DNA from: Capnocytophaga sp.
GTDB lineage: Bacteria; Bacteroidota; Bacteroidia; Flavobacteriales; Flavobacteriaceae
Reading direction: 5' to 3'
Assembly: GCF_030532915.1 (NCBI RefSeq)
Contig: NZ_JAUNKD010000002.1
Coordinates: 62,001 to 126,000 of the forward strand
DNA length: 64,000 nucleotides
In this document: positions 28,409 to 37,357 of the stretch, piece after piece
How the letters are laid out: each line of letters begins with the position of its first letter
How positions within the stretch are numbered: position 1 is the first letter of the stretch
Program-made: the position numbers and the translations under genes
Notes under the pieces: generated by a model
What the model was told of the DNA's origin: nothing
Databases searched by the model: none
Seen by the model: only the letters and a program-made list of their open reading frames with translations

Positions 28409-28736
28409 AAAACAACACACACAAACCACATCAAAAAAATTAAATTTCAAAACGACCCACATTGGTACATTTTTTGCTACTAAAATAATAAAGACGAACG
28501 CGGATAAAATCACCCGAAACACAGGTATCGTTATCCCGATTGGCTTGGACAATGAGATTTTACATCTCCCCTACTCCCATTCAAAGGAGAAATTATAAAA
28601 AGATACATTTTTCTTGTTCTTTTTAAAGAAGAAATTAGGATAAAAAGCCACTGTATGTTAGGCTTATCACAAAAAACAAATAGTTTATAACCCAAAAATA
28701 GTAGTTAATTACAATAATTCTTAAATAAACTAGCAT

Positions 28737-29411
28737 ATGATTGAGAAATTCGACATCAGTCAGGTTCGTAACGGCATATTTTTGTCGGTTGTAACCAATG
28801 TGCGCGATTATGTAGCGCAGGAAAACGTGACGGATTTGGGGCTTGAAGCCATCAGCTCTGAATTCGCCCAATCGGTAGCCACCTTTACTGAGGTATTTAA
28901 AGCCGCCGAGCGTGGTAGCAAGCACACCAAAGACGTTGCCCGCCTTGACCGCGAGCGTGACGGGGCGTTGGTGGGGCTTATCAAACACGCCAACCTCTTT
29001 GCCAAGTTCCCCGAAAAGGACAAAGCCGAAGCCGGTGAAGCCCTCGCACGGATTTTCAAAAAGTACGGCAAATCACCTCAAACAAAACCCTTTGCCGAAG
29101 AAACGGGCATCATCATCGCCCTGCTTGCCGAGCTGGAAACACCCGAAAGCAAAGCGCAACTCGACCGTATCGGGGCAACCCCTTGGGTTGAGGTGCTCAC
29201 CCGCGCCAACAATGAGTTTGTCAGCCTCTCAAAAGAAAAAACCTACGAGGTTGCCAACACCGAAGCCGGCGCTACCAAAACCGCCCGAAGCAAAACCTAC
29301 GAGGTATTTAAAAAATTGGTCAAAACCATCAACGCGTTGGCTTTCTTAAACGGTGAGGACAAGTACAAACGCCTCATTGACAACATCAATCAAGAACTTA
29401 AAAAGGCGTAA
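28737..29411 (+). CDS. DUF6261 family protein
   Basis: 224 aa, cytoplasmic, nearly all helical, rich in Ala, Lys and Glu. The pattern FDISQVRNGIFLSVVTNVRDYV at the start and KTVARSK-like TARSKTYEVFKKLVKTINAL at the end match DUF6261, a family found in Bacteroidetes, often in variable copy number. Function unknown. The codon usage is much more GC-rich than the flanking repeats. It ends at a clear terminator. Confidence 0.75.
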   Translation: MIEKFDISQVRNGIFLSVVTNVRDYVAQENVTDLGLEAISSEFAQSVATFTEVFKAAERGSKHTKDVARLDRERDGALVGLIKHANLFAKFPEKDKAEAGEALARIFKKYGKSPQTKPFAEETGIIIALLAELETPESKAQLDRIGATPWVEVLTRANNEFVSLSKEKTYEVANTEAGATKTARSKTYEVFKKLVKTINALAFLNGEDKYKRLIDNINQELKKA

Positions 29412-29426
29412 AGCAAAAGAAAGAAG

Positions 29427-29459
29427 AGAAAGTGTATAGGCACTTTCTTTTCTTTTTTG
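29427..29459 (+). terminator. Intrinsic terminator after DUF6261 gene
   Basis: AGAAAGTG (29427-29434) pairs with CACTTTCT (29441-29448), 6-nt loop, followed by a T-rich run to 29459. Confidence 0.8.
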
Positions 29460-29608
29460 TATTTTTGCCTGAATTTTGAACGTTTCGGGTTATTTTGTTC
29501 TGATATTTTAAACAGAAGCCACAAGTTTCTGTCAGAAAATCAAACTAATACAAAAAATAATCGTACAATCTAATCCCTAAACCCCATTTCACTAACAACT
29601 AACAAACA

Positions 29609-31504
29609 ATGAGCGACAACATCAAACACGAATGCGGCATCGCGATGGTGCGACTGCTAAAACCACTGGATTTTTACAAACAAAAGTACGGAACTACCTT
29701 CTACGGCATCAACAAAATGTATCTGATGCTCGAAAAACAACACAATCGCGGGCAAGACGGTGCCGGACTGGCAAGCATCAAACTCAATATGCAACCCGGC
29801 GAACGTTATATCAGTCGCGTTCGAAGCAATGACCCCCAACCCATACAGGATATTTTTACGCAGATAAACCGCCGTATCAGCGAATTACTGAAAGAATATC
29901 CTGAATTGAAAGATAATGCCGAAGCCCAAAAGAAAATGCTTCCGTATGTGGGTGAAATTTATCTGGGGCACGTCCGCTACGGCACGTTTGGCAAAAACAG
30001 CATCGAAAACGTACATCCTTTTTTACGACAAAACAACTGGCAATCACGCAATTTAATCGTAGCCGGAAATTTTAATATGACCAATGCCAAAGAACTCTTC
30101 CGGCGTTTGGTGGCTCTGGGGCAACACCCCAAAGAAGACACTGACACCGTGACGGTTATGGAGCGTATCGGGCATTTTTTAGACACCGAAGTGGAAGTTT
30201 TATACCAAAAGTTCAAAGACGAAGGACTTTCAAAAGTGGAAGCCTCCAAACGCATTGCCGAAGAGCTTGATGTAGCGAAAATTCTGCGTAAATCTGCCCG
30301 CCGATGGGACGGTGGTTACGCTATGGCAGGCATTCTGGGGCACGGCGATGCCTTTGTGGTGCGTGACCCGGCGGGTATTCGTCCGGCATATTATTACCAA
30401 GACGATGAAGTGGTGGTTATTGCTTCGGAACGACCTGTCATTCAAACAGCTTTCAATCTTGAATTTGACCAAATACACGAATTGGAACCCGGTTCGGGCA
30501 TTATTATCAAAAAAGACGGTAGCGTATCAGTAACTGACATCACGCCGCAGCTCCCACGCAAGGCTTGTTCCTTCGAACGGATTTACTTCTCACGCGGAAG
30601 CGATAAAGAAATCTATCTGGAACGCAAAAAGCTGGGCGCATTGTTGCTTCCCGAAGTATTGGAGTCTGTTAATAACGATTTGAAAAACACCGTATTTGCC
30701 TACATACCCAATACGGCAGAAACTTCGTATCTCGGTTTGGTGGAGGAAGCCGACAACTACCTAAACAAGCTCAAACACCAACAGATTTTAGCGCAAAACG
30801 ACATTTCTGCGGAAAAACTGGCTGAAATCCTTTCGCAAAAAATCCGGAAAGAGAAAGTTGCCATTAAAGATGCCAAACTCCGCACCTTTATCACCGAAGA
30901 CAGCTCACGCGATGACCTCGTCGCCCACGTGTATGACATTACCTATGGTTCGGTACAAAAGGGTGACAATCTGGTTATTATCGACGATAGCATTGTTCGC
31001 GGAACCACCTTAAAGAAAAGCATTCTCAACATTTTGGGCAGGTTAAAACCCAAGAAGATTGTAGTGGTTTCATCAGCGCCGCAAATCCGCTACCCCGACT
31101 GTTACGGCATTGATATGGCTCGTTTGGAAGATTTGATAGCCTTTGAAGCTACCCTGCAATTGCATCGCGAACGCGGAACGTACGGCATCGTTGATTCAGT
31201 TTATCAGAAGTGTATCAAGCAAGTAGATTTAAGTGATGACAAAGTGGTGAACTACGTTAAGGAGATTTACGCACCTTTCACCGATGAAGAAATCACCGAC
31301 AAAATCACCGAATTATTACTTCCGAAAGATTTTGCCATCGATGTGAAGATTATTTTCCAAAGTGTTGAAAATTTGCACGAGGCTTGCCCCAAAAACTTAG
31401 GCGATTGGTACTTTACCGGCGATTATCCTACCAACGGAGGCAATCGCGTCGTAAACCGAGCCTTTATTAATTTCTACGAAGGCAAAAAAGACCGAGCGTA
31501 TTAA
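29609..31504 (+). CDS. purF: Amidophosphoribosyltransferase (PurF), long Bacteroidetes form
   Basis: 631 aa, longer than the roughly 500 aa of the E. coli type. The class II glutamine amidotransferase Cys is at residue 9 (HECGIAMVRL), so a short propeptide may be removed. RGQDGAGLASI and GHVRYGTFG mark the Ntn domain. A helical insertion (about 370-430) precedes the PRTase domain with its PRPP loop VIIDDSIVRGTT. It makes 5-phosphoribosylamine from PRPP and glutamine, the first step of purine synthesis. No other pur gene adjoins it. Some Bacteroidetes carry two PurF-like proteins, so this may be the second. Confidence 0.85.
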   Translation: MSDNIKHECGIAMVRLLKPLDFYKQKYGTTFYGINKMYLMLEKQHNRGQDGAGLASIKLNMQPGERYISRVRSNDPQPIQDIFTQINRRISELLKEYPELKDNAEAQKKMLPYVGEIYLGHVRYGTFGKNSIENVHPFLRQNNWQSRNLIVAGNFNMTNAKELFRRLVALGQHPKEDTDTVTVMERIGHFLDTEVEVLYQKFKDEGLSKVEASKRIAEELDVAKILRKSARRWDGGYAMAGILGHGDAFVVRDPAGIRPAYYYQDDEVVVIASERPVIQTAFNLEFDQIHELEPGSGIIIKKDGSVSVTDITPQLPRKACSFERIYFSRGSDKEIYLERKKLGALLLPEVLESVNNDLKNTVFAYIPNTAETSYLGLVEEADNYLNKLKHQQILAQNDISAEKLAEILSQKIRKEKVAIKDAKLRTFITEDSSRDDLVAHVYDITYGSVQKGDNLVIIDDSIVRGTTLKKSILNILGRLKPKKIVVVSSAPQIRYPDCYGIDMARLEDLIAFEATLQLHRERGTYGIVDSVYQKCIKQVDLSDDKVVNYVKEIYAPFTDEEITDKITELLLPKDFAIDVKIIFQSVENLHEACPKNLGDWYFTGDYPTNGGNRVVNRAFINFYEGKKDRAY

Positions 31505-31558
31505 CAAATTCAAGGAGATGAACGCTGCAAAAAAGCAATAAAACACAAAATTTTTAGG

Positions 31559-31588
31559 TAAGGGCGGGCTATTTTTCGCCCTTATCTT
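31559..31588 (+). terminator. Hairpin after purF
   Basis: TAAGGGCG (31559-31566) pairs with CGCCCTTA (31577-31584) around a 10-nt loop. The T run is in the loop and weak after the stem, so termination may be partial. Confidence 0.5.
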
Positions 31589-31605
31589 ATATGAAAGTGT
31601 ATATA

Positions 31606-31839
31606 ATGAAACAAATATTAGGAAAAATCTCTAAAAATGCGGTTCCGATAGCAAAAATTGTAGCTTCGGTGTATGTTATTTATATTTTTATCGTTGAAAA
31701 ACATCTTCGAAGACATTCTCCACTGAATTTAGACACCATTTTAATGCTTATAACAATGCTTTGGCTCGTTAATGAGATTTCAAAAGGTTTTAAAGCGATT
31801 AAAGCATCTTTCAAATCAGATAAAAAATCACAAAGATAA
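31606..31839 (+). CDS. Small two-TM membrane protein
   Basis: 77 aa from the ATG at 31606; an in-frame ATG at 31591 sits almost on the purF hairpin and is less likely. Two hydrophobic helices (AKIVASVYVIYIFIV and ILMLITMLWLVNEI) are followed by a basic tail (KASFKSDKKSQR). Not recognised. Its position 40 nt before the SUMF1-like gene suggests shared transcription. Confidence 0.5.
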   Translation: MKQILGKISKNAVPIAKIVASVYVIYIFIVEKHLRRHSPLNLDTILMLITMLWLVNEISKGFKAIKASFKSDKKSQR

Positions 31840-31881
31840 CCATAAATCCAACATCAATAATAAAAAACATCCAAATCAGCA

Positions 31882-32736
31882 ATGAAACACTTTGTCTTTT
31901 TTGTATTTTTGACAATATTTACAATCAAAATAGAGGCACAATCTTTAGGAAACTACCCCGAAAAAGATAAAATATCGGTAAAAGGTGGTACTTTTTTGAT
32001 GGGAAGCAAAAAAAACGAAGGTGAGGCTAATGAACGTCCGCAACATCAAGTAACAATTGCTGATTTTAAAATCAGCAAGTACGAAATTACGAACATTCAA
32101 TACGCCGAATTTTTGAACACCAATGGAAATCAGTTCAAAAATGGAGTACCTTATCTTGAACTAAAAGAAGGTTGGTGCCAAATTGAAGAAAAAAATGGAA
32201 AGTTCTTCGTAAAAAAAGGCTACGAACAGCATCCGGTAGTGTTGGTTTCTTGGCACGGAGCCAAAGCCTATGCCGAATGGGTTAGAGGTAAATTACCATC
32301 GGAAGAACAATGGGAATATGCCGCCCGCGGAGGCAAGAAAACCCAAAATCACACCTATGCAGGAAGCAATTCAGTCAATGAAGTGGCTTGGTATCGGCAA
32401 AATACAGATGAATTACAGCCCGTTGGCAAAAAAAAGCCCAATGAATTAGGCATTTATGATATGAGTGGTAATGTAGCGGAATGGTGTAATGATTTTTTTA
32501 TTTCATATGATTACAAATTAGGAAACACTTCTTCTCCTCAAATGGAAAGTTCCTTCGTAAGTCGTCTTTTTTGGGCTGTTATAAGCAAAACGCCGGGCAA
32601 TAAAGAGTATGAAACAAATAGAGTAACGCGTGGTGGACATTATAATCAACATTTATCAAGTCTTCGTATTGCCAGACGCTATAATTGCACTGAATTAGGA
32701 CAAATTTTTATTGGATTTCGGGTTGTTTTTGATTAA
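31882..32736 (+). CDS. Secreted SUMF1 / formylglycine-enzyme-fold protein
   Basis: 284 aa. A signal peptide (to about residue 20, ending KIEAQS) precedes a complete SUMF1 fold: GGTFLMGSKKNEGEANE, KYEITNIQYAEFLN, WEYAARGG, NELGIYDMSGNVAEW and the closing RIARR...IGFRVV. Formylglycine-generating enzymes carry a C-terminal Cys pair that is not present at the RGGHYNQHLSSLRIARR position, so sulfatase maturation is unlikely. It may bind ligand or act structurally, like the SUMF1-fold proteins GldJ and GldK of the gliding/T9SS machinery. No sulfatase gene is nearby. Confidence 0.8.
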   Translation: MKHFVFFVFLTIFTIKIEAQSLGNYPEKDKISVKGGTFLMGSKKNEGEANERPQHQVTIADFKISKYEITNIQYAEFLNTNGNQFKNGVPYLELKEGWCQIEEKNGKFFVKKGYEQHPVVLVSWHGAKAYAEWVRGKLPSEEQWEYAARGGKKTQNHTYAGSNSVNEVAWYRQNTDELQPVGKKKPNELGIYDMSGNVAEWCNDFFISYDYKLGNTSSPQMESSFVSRLFWAVISKTPGNKEYETNRVTRGGHYNQHLSSLRIARRYNCTELGQIFIGFRVVFD

Positions 32737-32985
32737 TTTTTTACAATCAAAAGATAATTCATAAAAAAAATAATCCTTTACAAACGTACATTAGAATTAT
32801 AAAAACGAATTCTATCATAACAAAAATCCATTTTTTACATATTAGAATTTATTCTACCTGTTAATACAAATAAACAACAATCATTTATACCACTTCATAA
32901 AATCAGAAGTAATTTATAGCAATAAATATATACTCACACATAAATTTATCGTTTAATTATCAAAAATACATCTTAACTTATTACA

Positions 32986-33180
32986 TTATTAGTTTTATTT
33001 TAATAATTATACTCATTATTTTACTAATAAGTAATTACATTAAAGTATTTATACCAATCATTTCAACAATTAGAATTTATATTTTACTAATTATATCAGC
33101 TATTACAGTAATTAGGATATCTATTTTATTAATTATAGTAATCATTTAACCAATTAGAATCACTATTTCAACACTATTTT
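32986..33180. repeat. Degenerate 42-bp AT-rich tandem array
   Basis: About four and a half units with the recurring order AATTAGAAT, TATTTTA, TAATTATA, then ATCATTT/GCTATTA. The clearest unit starts are 33068, 33110 and 33152, with more diverged units from 32986 and 33026. Period 42 bp, the same as the palindrome array at 28 kb, but the sequence is different. Confidence 0.65.
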
Positions 33181-33280
33181 TATATATAACTACTTATTTT
33201 AATCAAAAAACAATATTTTTTGTTTATACATATATCTATTTTCACATTAATACTATATATTTTTTAAATACTTACAAATA

Positions 33281-33321
33281 AAAACACATTCCTTTACAAG
33301 TAAAGGAATGTGTTTTTATAT
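33281..33321. terminator. Strong bidirectional terminator
   Basis: A 17-bp inverted repeat, AAAACACATTCCTTTAC (33281-33297) with its complement at 33300-33316, followed by T-rich DNA on the plus side and A-rich DNA before it. It serves the DDAH-type gene on the minus strand and could stop reading from the left. Confidence 0.85.
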
Positions 33322-33378
33322 TTTTATTTTAAAATTTATTATTTTTTTCTTCAAAACAATACTATGAAACTTCATTTT

Positions 33379-34296
33379 TTAGTCCCGAATGAGCGGTAAC
33401 GTTGAACATCGCAGCAGTCCTTCCTGTTTTGAGATTTCATAGTATGGAATTTCTTCCACTGTGAAGCCATTATCGCGCAACCAGTTATTTAGACGCGTAA
33501 ATCGCTGTTCGGAAACGACCACTTCGGGTGATATGGAGAACACATTGCTGAACATATGGTACATTTCGTCTCTTGTGATGTGAAATAGATTTTCTTTTCC
33601 GAAGAGTTCTAGCAGATAAACGTAGTCTGCCTCTTCACGGAAGCCTGATTTGTAGATTATTCCTTTATCTTTACCAACAGGTTGGAAACAACAGTCGAGG
33701 TGCAGGGCATTATCTCTGGCTTCAAGGTTGGATTTGACCAAATCAAATTCCCTTACTATCTTATTCGGAAACAAACTCTTGATGAATTGCACCCCTTCCA
33801 TATTAGTTCGGGCGGTAATGTAATTTTTATAGTCACTACCTTTGTATGTTCCGATGAAAATATGGTCGTTCCAAGGCATCACGTCGCCTCCTTCAATATG
33901 CACCTCGTTTGGCGGAATGACAACCTTGCTTTTATCAATATTCTCAACGATATACTCAATGGCTTGGTATTCGTTCTCTCTATCGGGCAAGATATTGGCT
34001 TTGATAAACTTATCTTCTATCACAAAACCGATGTCGCGCGTAAAGATTTGGTTACAATTTTCGATAATTTGGGGTCGGTAAATGGTAACTCCGTGTTTTT
34101 CCAGCGCAGTTTTGAAGGCTTCCATTTCAGTTACCATATCTTTTTCGATGGGATACGTACCGGCTTTAATATGTTCAAGCGATTTTGGGTCGTAGGCCTC
34201 TTCGATTTTGGGAGTAGGCCCGTTGCTTTGAGCCGTTCCGAGGATTACTGCCCTTAATCGGTTGGTTTCATTTGTAATATTCAGTTTTAATTCCAT
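33379..34296 (-). CDS. Dimethylarginine dimethylaminohydrolase / amidinotransferase family protein
   Basis: 305 aa, full-length pentein-fold enzyme. FTRDIGFVI carries the early Asp, VHIEGGDVMPW the substrate-binding Glu/Asp, NALHLDCCFQPV the catalytic His, and GLLRCSTLPLIR the C-terminal nucleophilic Cys. The family hydrolyses guanidino groups of arginine derivatives (DDAH, arginine deiminase or citrullinase-like). The exact substrate cannot be told here. ATG at 34296; the promoter lies some 230 nt upstream and the leader contains two palindromic repeats. Confidence 0.85.
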   Translation of the reverse strand: MELKLNITNETNRLRAVILGTAQSNGPTPKIEEAYDPKSLEHIKAGTYPIEKDMVTEMEAFKTALEKHGVTIYRPQIIENCNQIFTRDIGFVIEDKFIKANILPDRENEYQAIEYIVENIDKSKVVIPPNEVHIEGGDVMPWNDHIFIGTYKGSDYKNYITARTNMEGVQFIKSLFPNKIVREFDLVKSNLEARDNALHLDCCFQPVGKDKGIIYKSGFREEADYVYLLELFGKENLFHITRDEMYHMFSNVFSISPEVVVSEQRFTRLNNWLRDNGFTVEEIPYYEISKQEGLLRCSTLPLIRD

Positions 34297-34360
34297 ATTC
34301 TGATTTCTTTTTTAGTTTCTACTTATATTATTTTGTTTAGTTTGATACTCACCTCCACTT

Positions 34361-34460
34361 ACCTTTGTCAAAGTTTCAGAACTTTGACAAAGGTTTTAAG
34401 TAGTTCGATACTTATTTTGCTTTATCTTTGTCAAAGTTTCAGAACTTTGACAAAGATTTT
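34361..34460. repeat. Two CCTTTGTCAAAG palindromes in a 63-bp tandem repeat
   Basis: Copies at 34361-34397 and 34424-34460: CCTTTGTCAAAG, TTTCAG, AACTTTGACAAAGG and CTTTGTCAAAG, TTTCAG, AACTTTGACAAAG. The period is 63 bp and part of the flanks repeats too (GTTTGATACT / GTTCGATACT). Same family as the palindromes at 27.7-27.95 kb. Confidence 0.85.
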
Positions 34461-34526
34461 GAGCAATTCTGATGTTATTTTGTGTTCTTACTATGATTTT
34501 TTATTCAATTTGATTATTATTTTATG

Positions 34527-34556
34527 CAAAAATACATTTATACACTATATTCACAA
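34527..34556 (-). promoter_or_regulatory. Promoter of the DDAH-type gene
   Basis: Minus strand TTG (34554-34556), 19-nt gap, TATTTTTG (34527-34534). It gives a leader of roughly 225 nt containing both palindromes. Confidence 0.5.
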
Positions 34557-34583
34557 TTACTTTTCACTAATTTCCTATCTTTT

Positions 34584-34625
34584 TTTAAGAAAAATAAAAA
34601 AGCCCCGAATAGTACGAGGCTTTTT
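34584..34625 (-). terminator. Terminator of citrate synthase
   Basis: AAAAAGCCCCG (34597-34607) pairs, with one mismatch, with CGAGGCTTTTT (34615-34625). On the minus strand a T-rich run follows. Confidence 0.8.
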
Positions 34626-34640
34626 ATAAAAAGTTTATGA

Positions 34641-35924
34641 TTATCTTTTACTGATTTCAACAAATTTACGCTCGGTTTGCCCCACATACACCTGTCTTGG
34701 TCTTCCGATGGGTTCGTTTCCTTGGCGCATTTCTTTCCATTGGGCAATCCAACCGGGTAAACGCCCGATAGCAAAGAGTACAGTGAACATTTCCACGTGC
34801 ATTCCTAAGGCACGGTAAATAATTCCGGAGTAGAAATCCACATTCGGGTACAAGTTTCTTGACTTGAAATATTCGTCTTCCAAAGCCACTTTTTCCAAAT
34901 GTTTGGCAATGTCGAAAACGGGGTCGTCAATTCCGAGTGATTGCAACACTTCGTCGGCAGCTTGTTTGATGATTTTGGCGCGCGGGTCAAAATTTTTGTA
35001 CACGCGATGCCCGAAGCCCATAAGTCGGAACGGATCGTCTTTATCTTTGGCTTTATTGATATATTTTTCAACATCGCCACCATCGGCTTTGATGTCTTCC
35101 AACATTTCTATAACTGCCTGATTTGCACCTCCGTGTAGCGGTCCCCAAAGAGCTGAAACCCCTGATGAAATGGTTGCAAAAAGTCCCGCGTGTGATGAAC
35201 CCACCAAACGCACCGTTGATGTTGAGCAGTTTTGCTCGTGGTCGCCGTGCAAAATCAATAATTTGTTAAGTGCACTCACCACTTTTGGGTTCATTTTGTA
35301 TTTTTCGGTAGGGATTGAAAATGTCATCTGCAAGATGTTTTCAATGTACCCCAGCTCATTATTATAGTAATTCAGCGGAAGCCCCTCGCGTTTACGATAT
35401 ACCCAAGATGACAGCACCGGAATTTTAGCCATCACTTTACAAACAGCCTCATACACGTCTTTTTCGCAAGAAACGTCCACTCCTCGGGGGTTGAACGCCG
35501 TTAAAGCACTGGTAAGTGAAGCCAAAATCCCCATCGGGTGAGCCGTTTTGGGGAATCCGTCTAAAATTCCCTTCATTTCTTCGTGAACAAGCGTGTATTT
35601 GTGAATGGTAGTAATGAATTTATCATACTGGGCTTGAGTGGGTAACTCTCCGAAAACGAGCAAGTAAGCCACTTCCAAGAAATTAGCTTTTTCGGCTAAC
35701 TCTTCAATATTATACCCGCGATAACGCAAAATACCTTTCTCGCCATCTAAAAATGTGATGGCACTTTTGCACGAACCCGTGTTTTTATATCCTGAATCTA
35801 AGGTAATTAACCCGGTTAAAGCACGTAATTTTTCAATATCAATGGCTTTTTCGTTTTCGCTTCCTGTAACAATCGGGAATTCATATTCTTTCCCTTCAAA
35901 CGTTAGTGTTACTTTTTCTGACAT
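34641..35924 (-). CDS. gltA: Citrate synthase
   Basis: 427 aa from the ATG at 35924 (MSEKVTLTFEGKEYEFPIV); seven upstream codons to a TTG are probably not used. It is the hexameric bacterial type: GSCKSAITFLDGEKGILRYR, catalytic His regions LHGDHEQNCSTSTVRLVGSS and GFGHRVYKNFDPRAK, and the catalytic Asp in NVDFYSG. It condenses oxaloacetate and acetyl-CoA. It is a single gene with a strong terminator; mdh, supplying its oxaloacetate, is about 7 kb away. Confidence 0.95.
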   Translation of the reverse strand: MSEKVTLTFEGKEYEFPIVTGSENEKAIDIEKLRALTGLITLDSGYKNTGSCKSAITFLDGEKGILRYRGYNIEELAEKANFLEVAYLLVFGELPTQAQYDKFITTIHKYTLVHEEMKGILDGFPKTAHPMGILASLTSALTAFNPRGVDVSCEKDVYEAVCKVMAKIPVLSSWVYRKREGLPLNYYNNELGYIENILQMTFSIPTEKYKMNPKVVSALNKLLILHGDHEQNCSTSTVRLVGSSHAGLFATISSGVSALWGPLHGGANQAVIEMLEDIKADGGDVEKYINKAKDKDDPFRLMGFGHRVYKNFDPRAKIIKQAADEVLQSLGIDDPVFDIAKHLEKVALEDEYFKSRNLYPNVDFYSGIIYRALGMHVEMFTVLFAIGRLPGWIAQWKEMRQGNEPIGRPRQVYVGQTERKFVEISKR

Positions 35925-36052
35925 AGTTGTTAGTTTATTAGACAATAATGATTCTTAAACGTTGCTAATATATGATTCTTTTTCCGAAAAACAATTATTT
36001 TTACAAAGTTTTTTTTCGAAATAAAAACAAAATAATTATAAAAAACTGAAAA

Positions 36053-37084
36053 TCAAACACTAATTTTCATTCCTTTTTTAAAACTTTCCTGTGCCTTTTC
36101 TATCAATTCCATCACATTTAAGGCTTGCCGGCTTGGTACGGGATTGCTTTTTCCGTGAACAATTGCCTGATACAAGTCTTCATAAAAATTCATATAATTT
36201 CCGTGTTGGGCGATGGTTTCTTTTTTAGAATCAGTGTGCAGTATGCCGTTGGGCAAGGTGATTTTTTCAAGCCAATATTCGGTTGTGGGCGTGAGTCCTC
36301 TCGCCAACACTTCTTCCTGAACATCAAAACGTTGCTGTAAAAAACTACCTTTATCGCCGTGCAAAATGTATTCCCACTGTTTTTCTTTCGCTATTGTGGA
36401 AGATTTGAGTCGCACCCGAAGTTCGTTTTCGTAAAACAGAATCACCTCAAAATAATCATTGGTTTGCGTTTTTTGGCGGAAGAATCCCAAATCGGCAAAA
36501 ACAAATTTCGGCATTTTAAAAAGTTGCAGCGCTTGGTCAATCAAATGCGCACCCAAATCGTGCAAAGCCCCTGATCCTTCGGAAATTTCTTTATGTGTTT
36601 TGGCACTGATTTCGGTTCGGAAACGGTCAAACCGAATCTCAACTTCTTTCAAATTTCCTAAAACGCCACTTTGCATAATTTCTTTTACTTTCAGAAAATC
36701 ACCATCATAACGCCTATTTTGATAAACACTTAAAAAACAATTATTTAACTCCGACATTCGACAAAGTTCTTCGGCTTGTGAGGCATTGACGGTGAAGGGT
36801 TTTTCCACCAATACATTTTTGCCAAGTAACAGCGCTTTTTGGGCGTATTCAAAATGAGTTTGCACAGGCGTATTAACCACAATCAAATCAATCGTTTTAT
36901 CAGCAAACAATTCATTATAAGAACGATATAATTTTGTCTGCGGATATTTTTCACGCGAATCATTTCGGTGGCGTTCTACAATCGCCGTTAATTCAAATTT
37001 CGGATTATTGGCAATAAACGGAGCGTGAAAAACACGTCCGCTCATTCCGAAAGAAGCCAAACCAACACGGATTATTTTGCTCAT
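36053..37084 (-). CDS. Gfo/Idh/MocA family oxidoreductase
   Basis: 343 aa from the ATG at 37084 (MSKIIRVGLASFGMSGRVFH), where the Rossmann motif begins; the frame runs 26 codons further to a GTG without conservation. NAD(P)-binding GLASFGMSG, the family EKPFTVNASQAEEL motif and a C-terminal GFO_IDH_MocA_C domain (GSGALHDLGAHLIDQAL) are present. It is probably a soluble NAD(P)-dependent sugar or inositol-type dehydrogenase; the substrate is unknown. Divergent from dnaN. Confidence 0.9.
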   Translation of the reverse strand: MSKIIRVGLASFGMSGRVFHAPFIANNPKFELTAIVERHRNDSREKYPQTKLYRSYNELFADKTIDLIVVNTPVQTHFEYAQKALLLGKNVLVEKPFTVNASQAEELCRMSELNNCFLSVYQNRRYDGDFLKVKEIMQSGVLGNLKEVEIRFDRFRTEISAKTHKEISEGSGALHDLGAHLIDQALQLFKMPKFVFADLGFFRQKTQTNDYFEVILFYENELRVRLKSSTIAKEKQWEYILHGDKGSFLQQRFDVQEEVLARGLTPTTEYWLEKITLPNGILHTDSKKETIAQHGNYMNFYEDLYQAIVHGKSNPVPSRQALNVMELIEKAQESFKKGMKISV

Positions 37085-37357
37085 TTTAGTTTTTTGCCAA
37101 AGATAATTATTTTCCTGAAAAGCAAAAAATCCGCAGAAAAAAAGAAATATTTTTTTAAGCACACAAATATCTGATTATCAATTACAAACATTAAAATCAT
37201 TATCAATAATATAGATTAAGGTAAAAATAATTTTGTAATTTCTTCTCTTTTTAATACATTTGCTAACTATTTTACGTTCTTTACGCCTTTCATAATAAGG
37301 AAAATATTTTCAGGCTTAAAGAAAATTTCAAAAATAAAAATTACACAGGAGAGAAAT

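Larger units (their letters stand above)
27617..28736. other. Repeat-rich 1.1 kb intergenic region
   Basis: No convincing gene between the mdh terminator and the DUF6261 gene. The stretch is made largely of three unrelated repeat blocks listed separately (27703-27954, 27983-28291, 28330-28408). The remainder (28409-28736) is AT-rich, with one degenerate inverted copy of the third repeat at 28563-28593. I see no clear promoter for the DUF6261 gene. Confidence 0.6.
32737..33378. other. AT-rich intergenic region between convergent genes
   Basis: 640 bases, extremely AT-rich, with stops in all frames. It contains a degenerate 42-bp tandem array (32986-33180) and a strong bidirectional terminator (33281-33321). 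I see no gene. Confidence 0.7.
34297..34640. other. Leader of the DDAH-type gene and 3' flank of citrate synthase
   Basis: 344 bases holding the two palindromic repeats (34361-34460), a promoter for the DDAH-type gene (34527-34556) and the citrate synthase terminator (34584-34625). No gene is seen. Confidence 0.65.

Noticed and set aside
28328-28552. Minus-strand 74-codon frame with PPSKGE repeats
   Set aside because: It is the translation of the C-rich intergenic repeat, not a gene.
33682-34257. Plus-strand 191-codon frame
   Set aside because: Antisense to the DDAH-type gene, whose catalytic motifs are complete on the minus strand.
37228-37235. TAATTTTG as the dnaN promoter -7 box
   Set aside because: No TTG at proper spacing upstream, and similar AT-rich matches are expected by chance.
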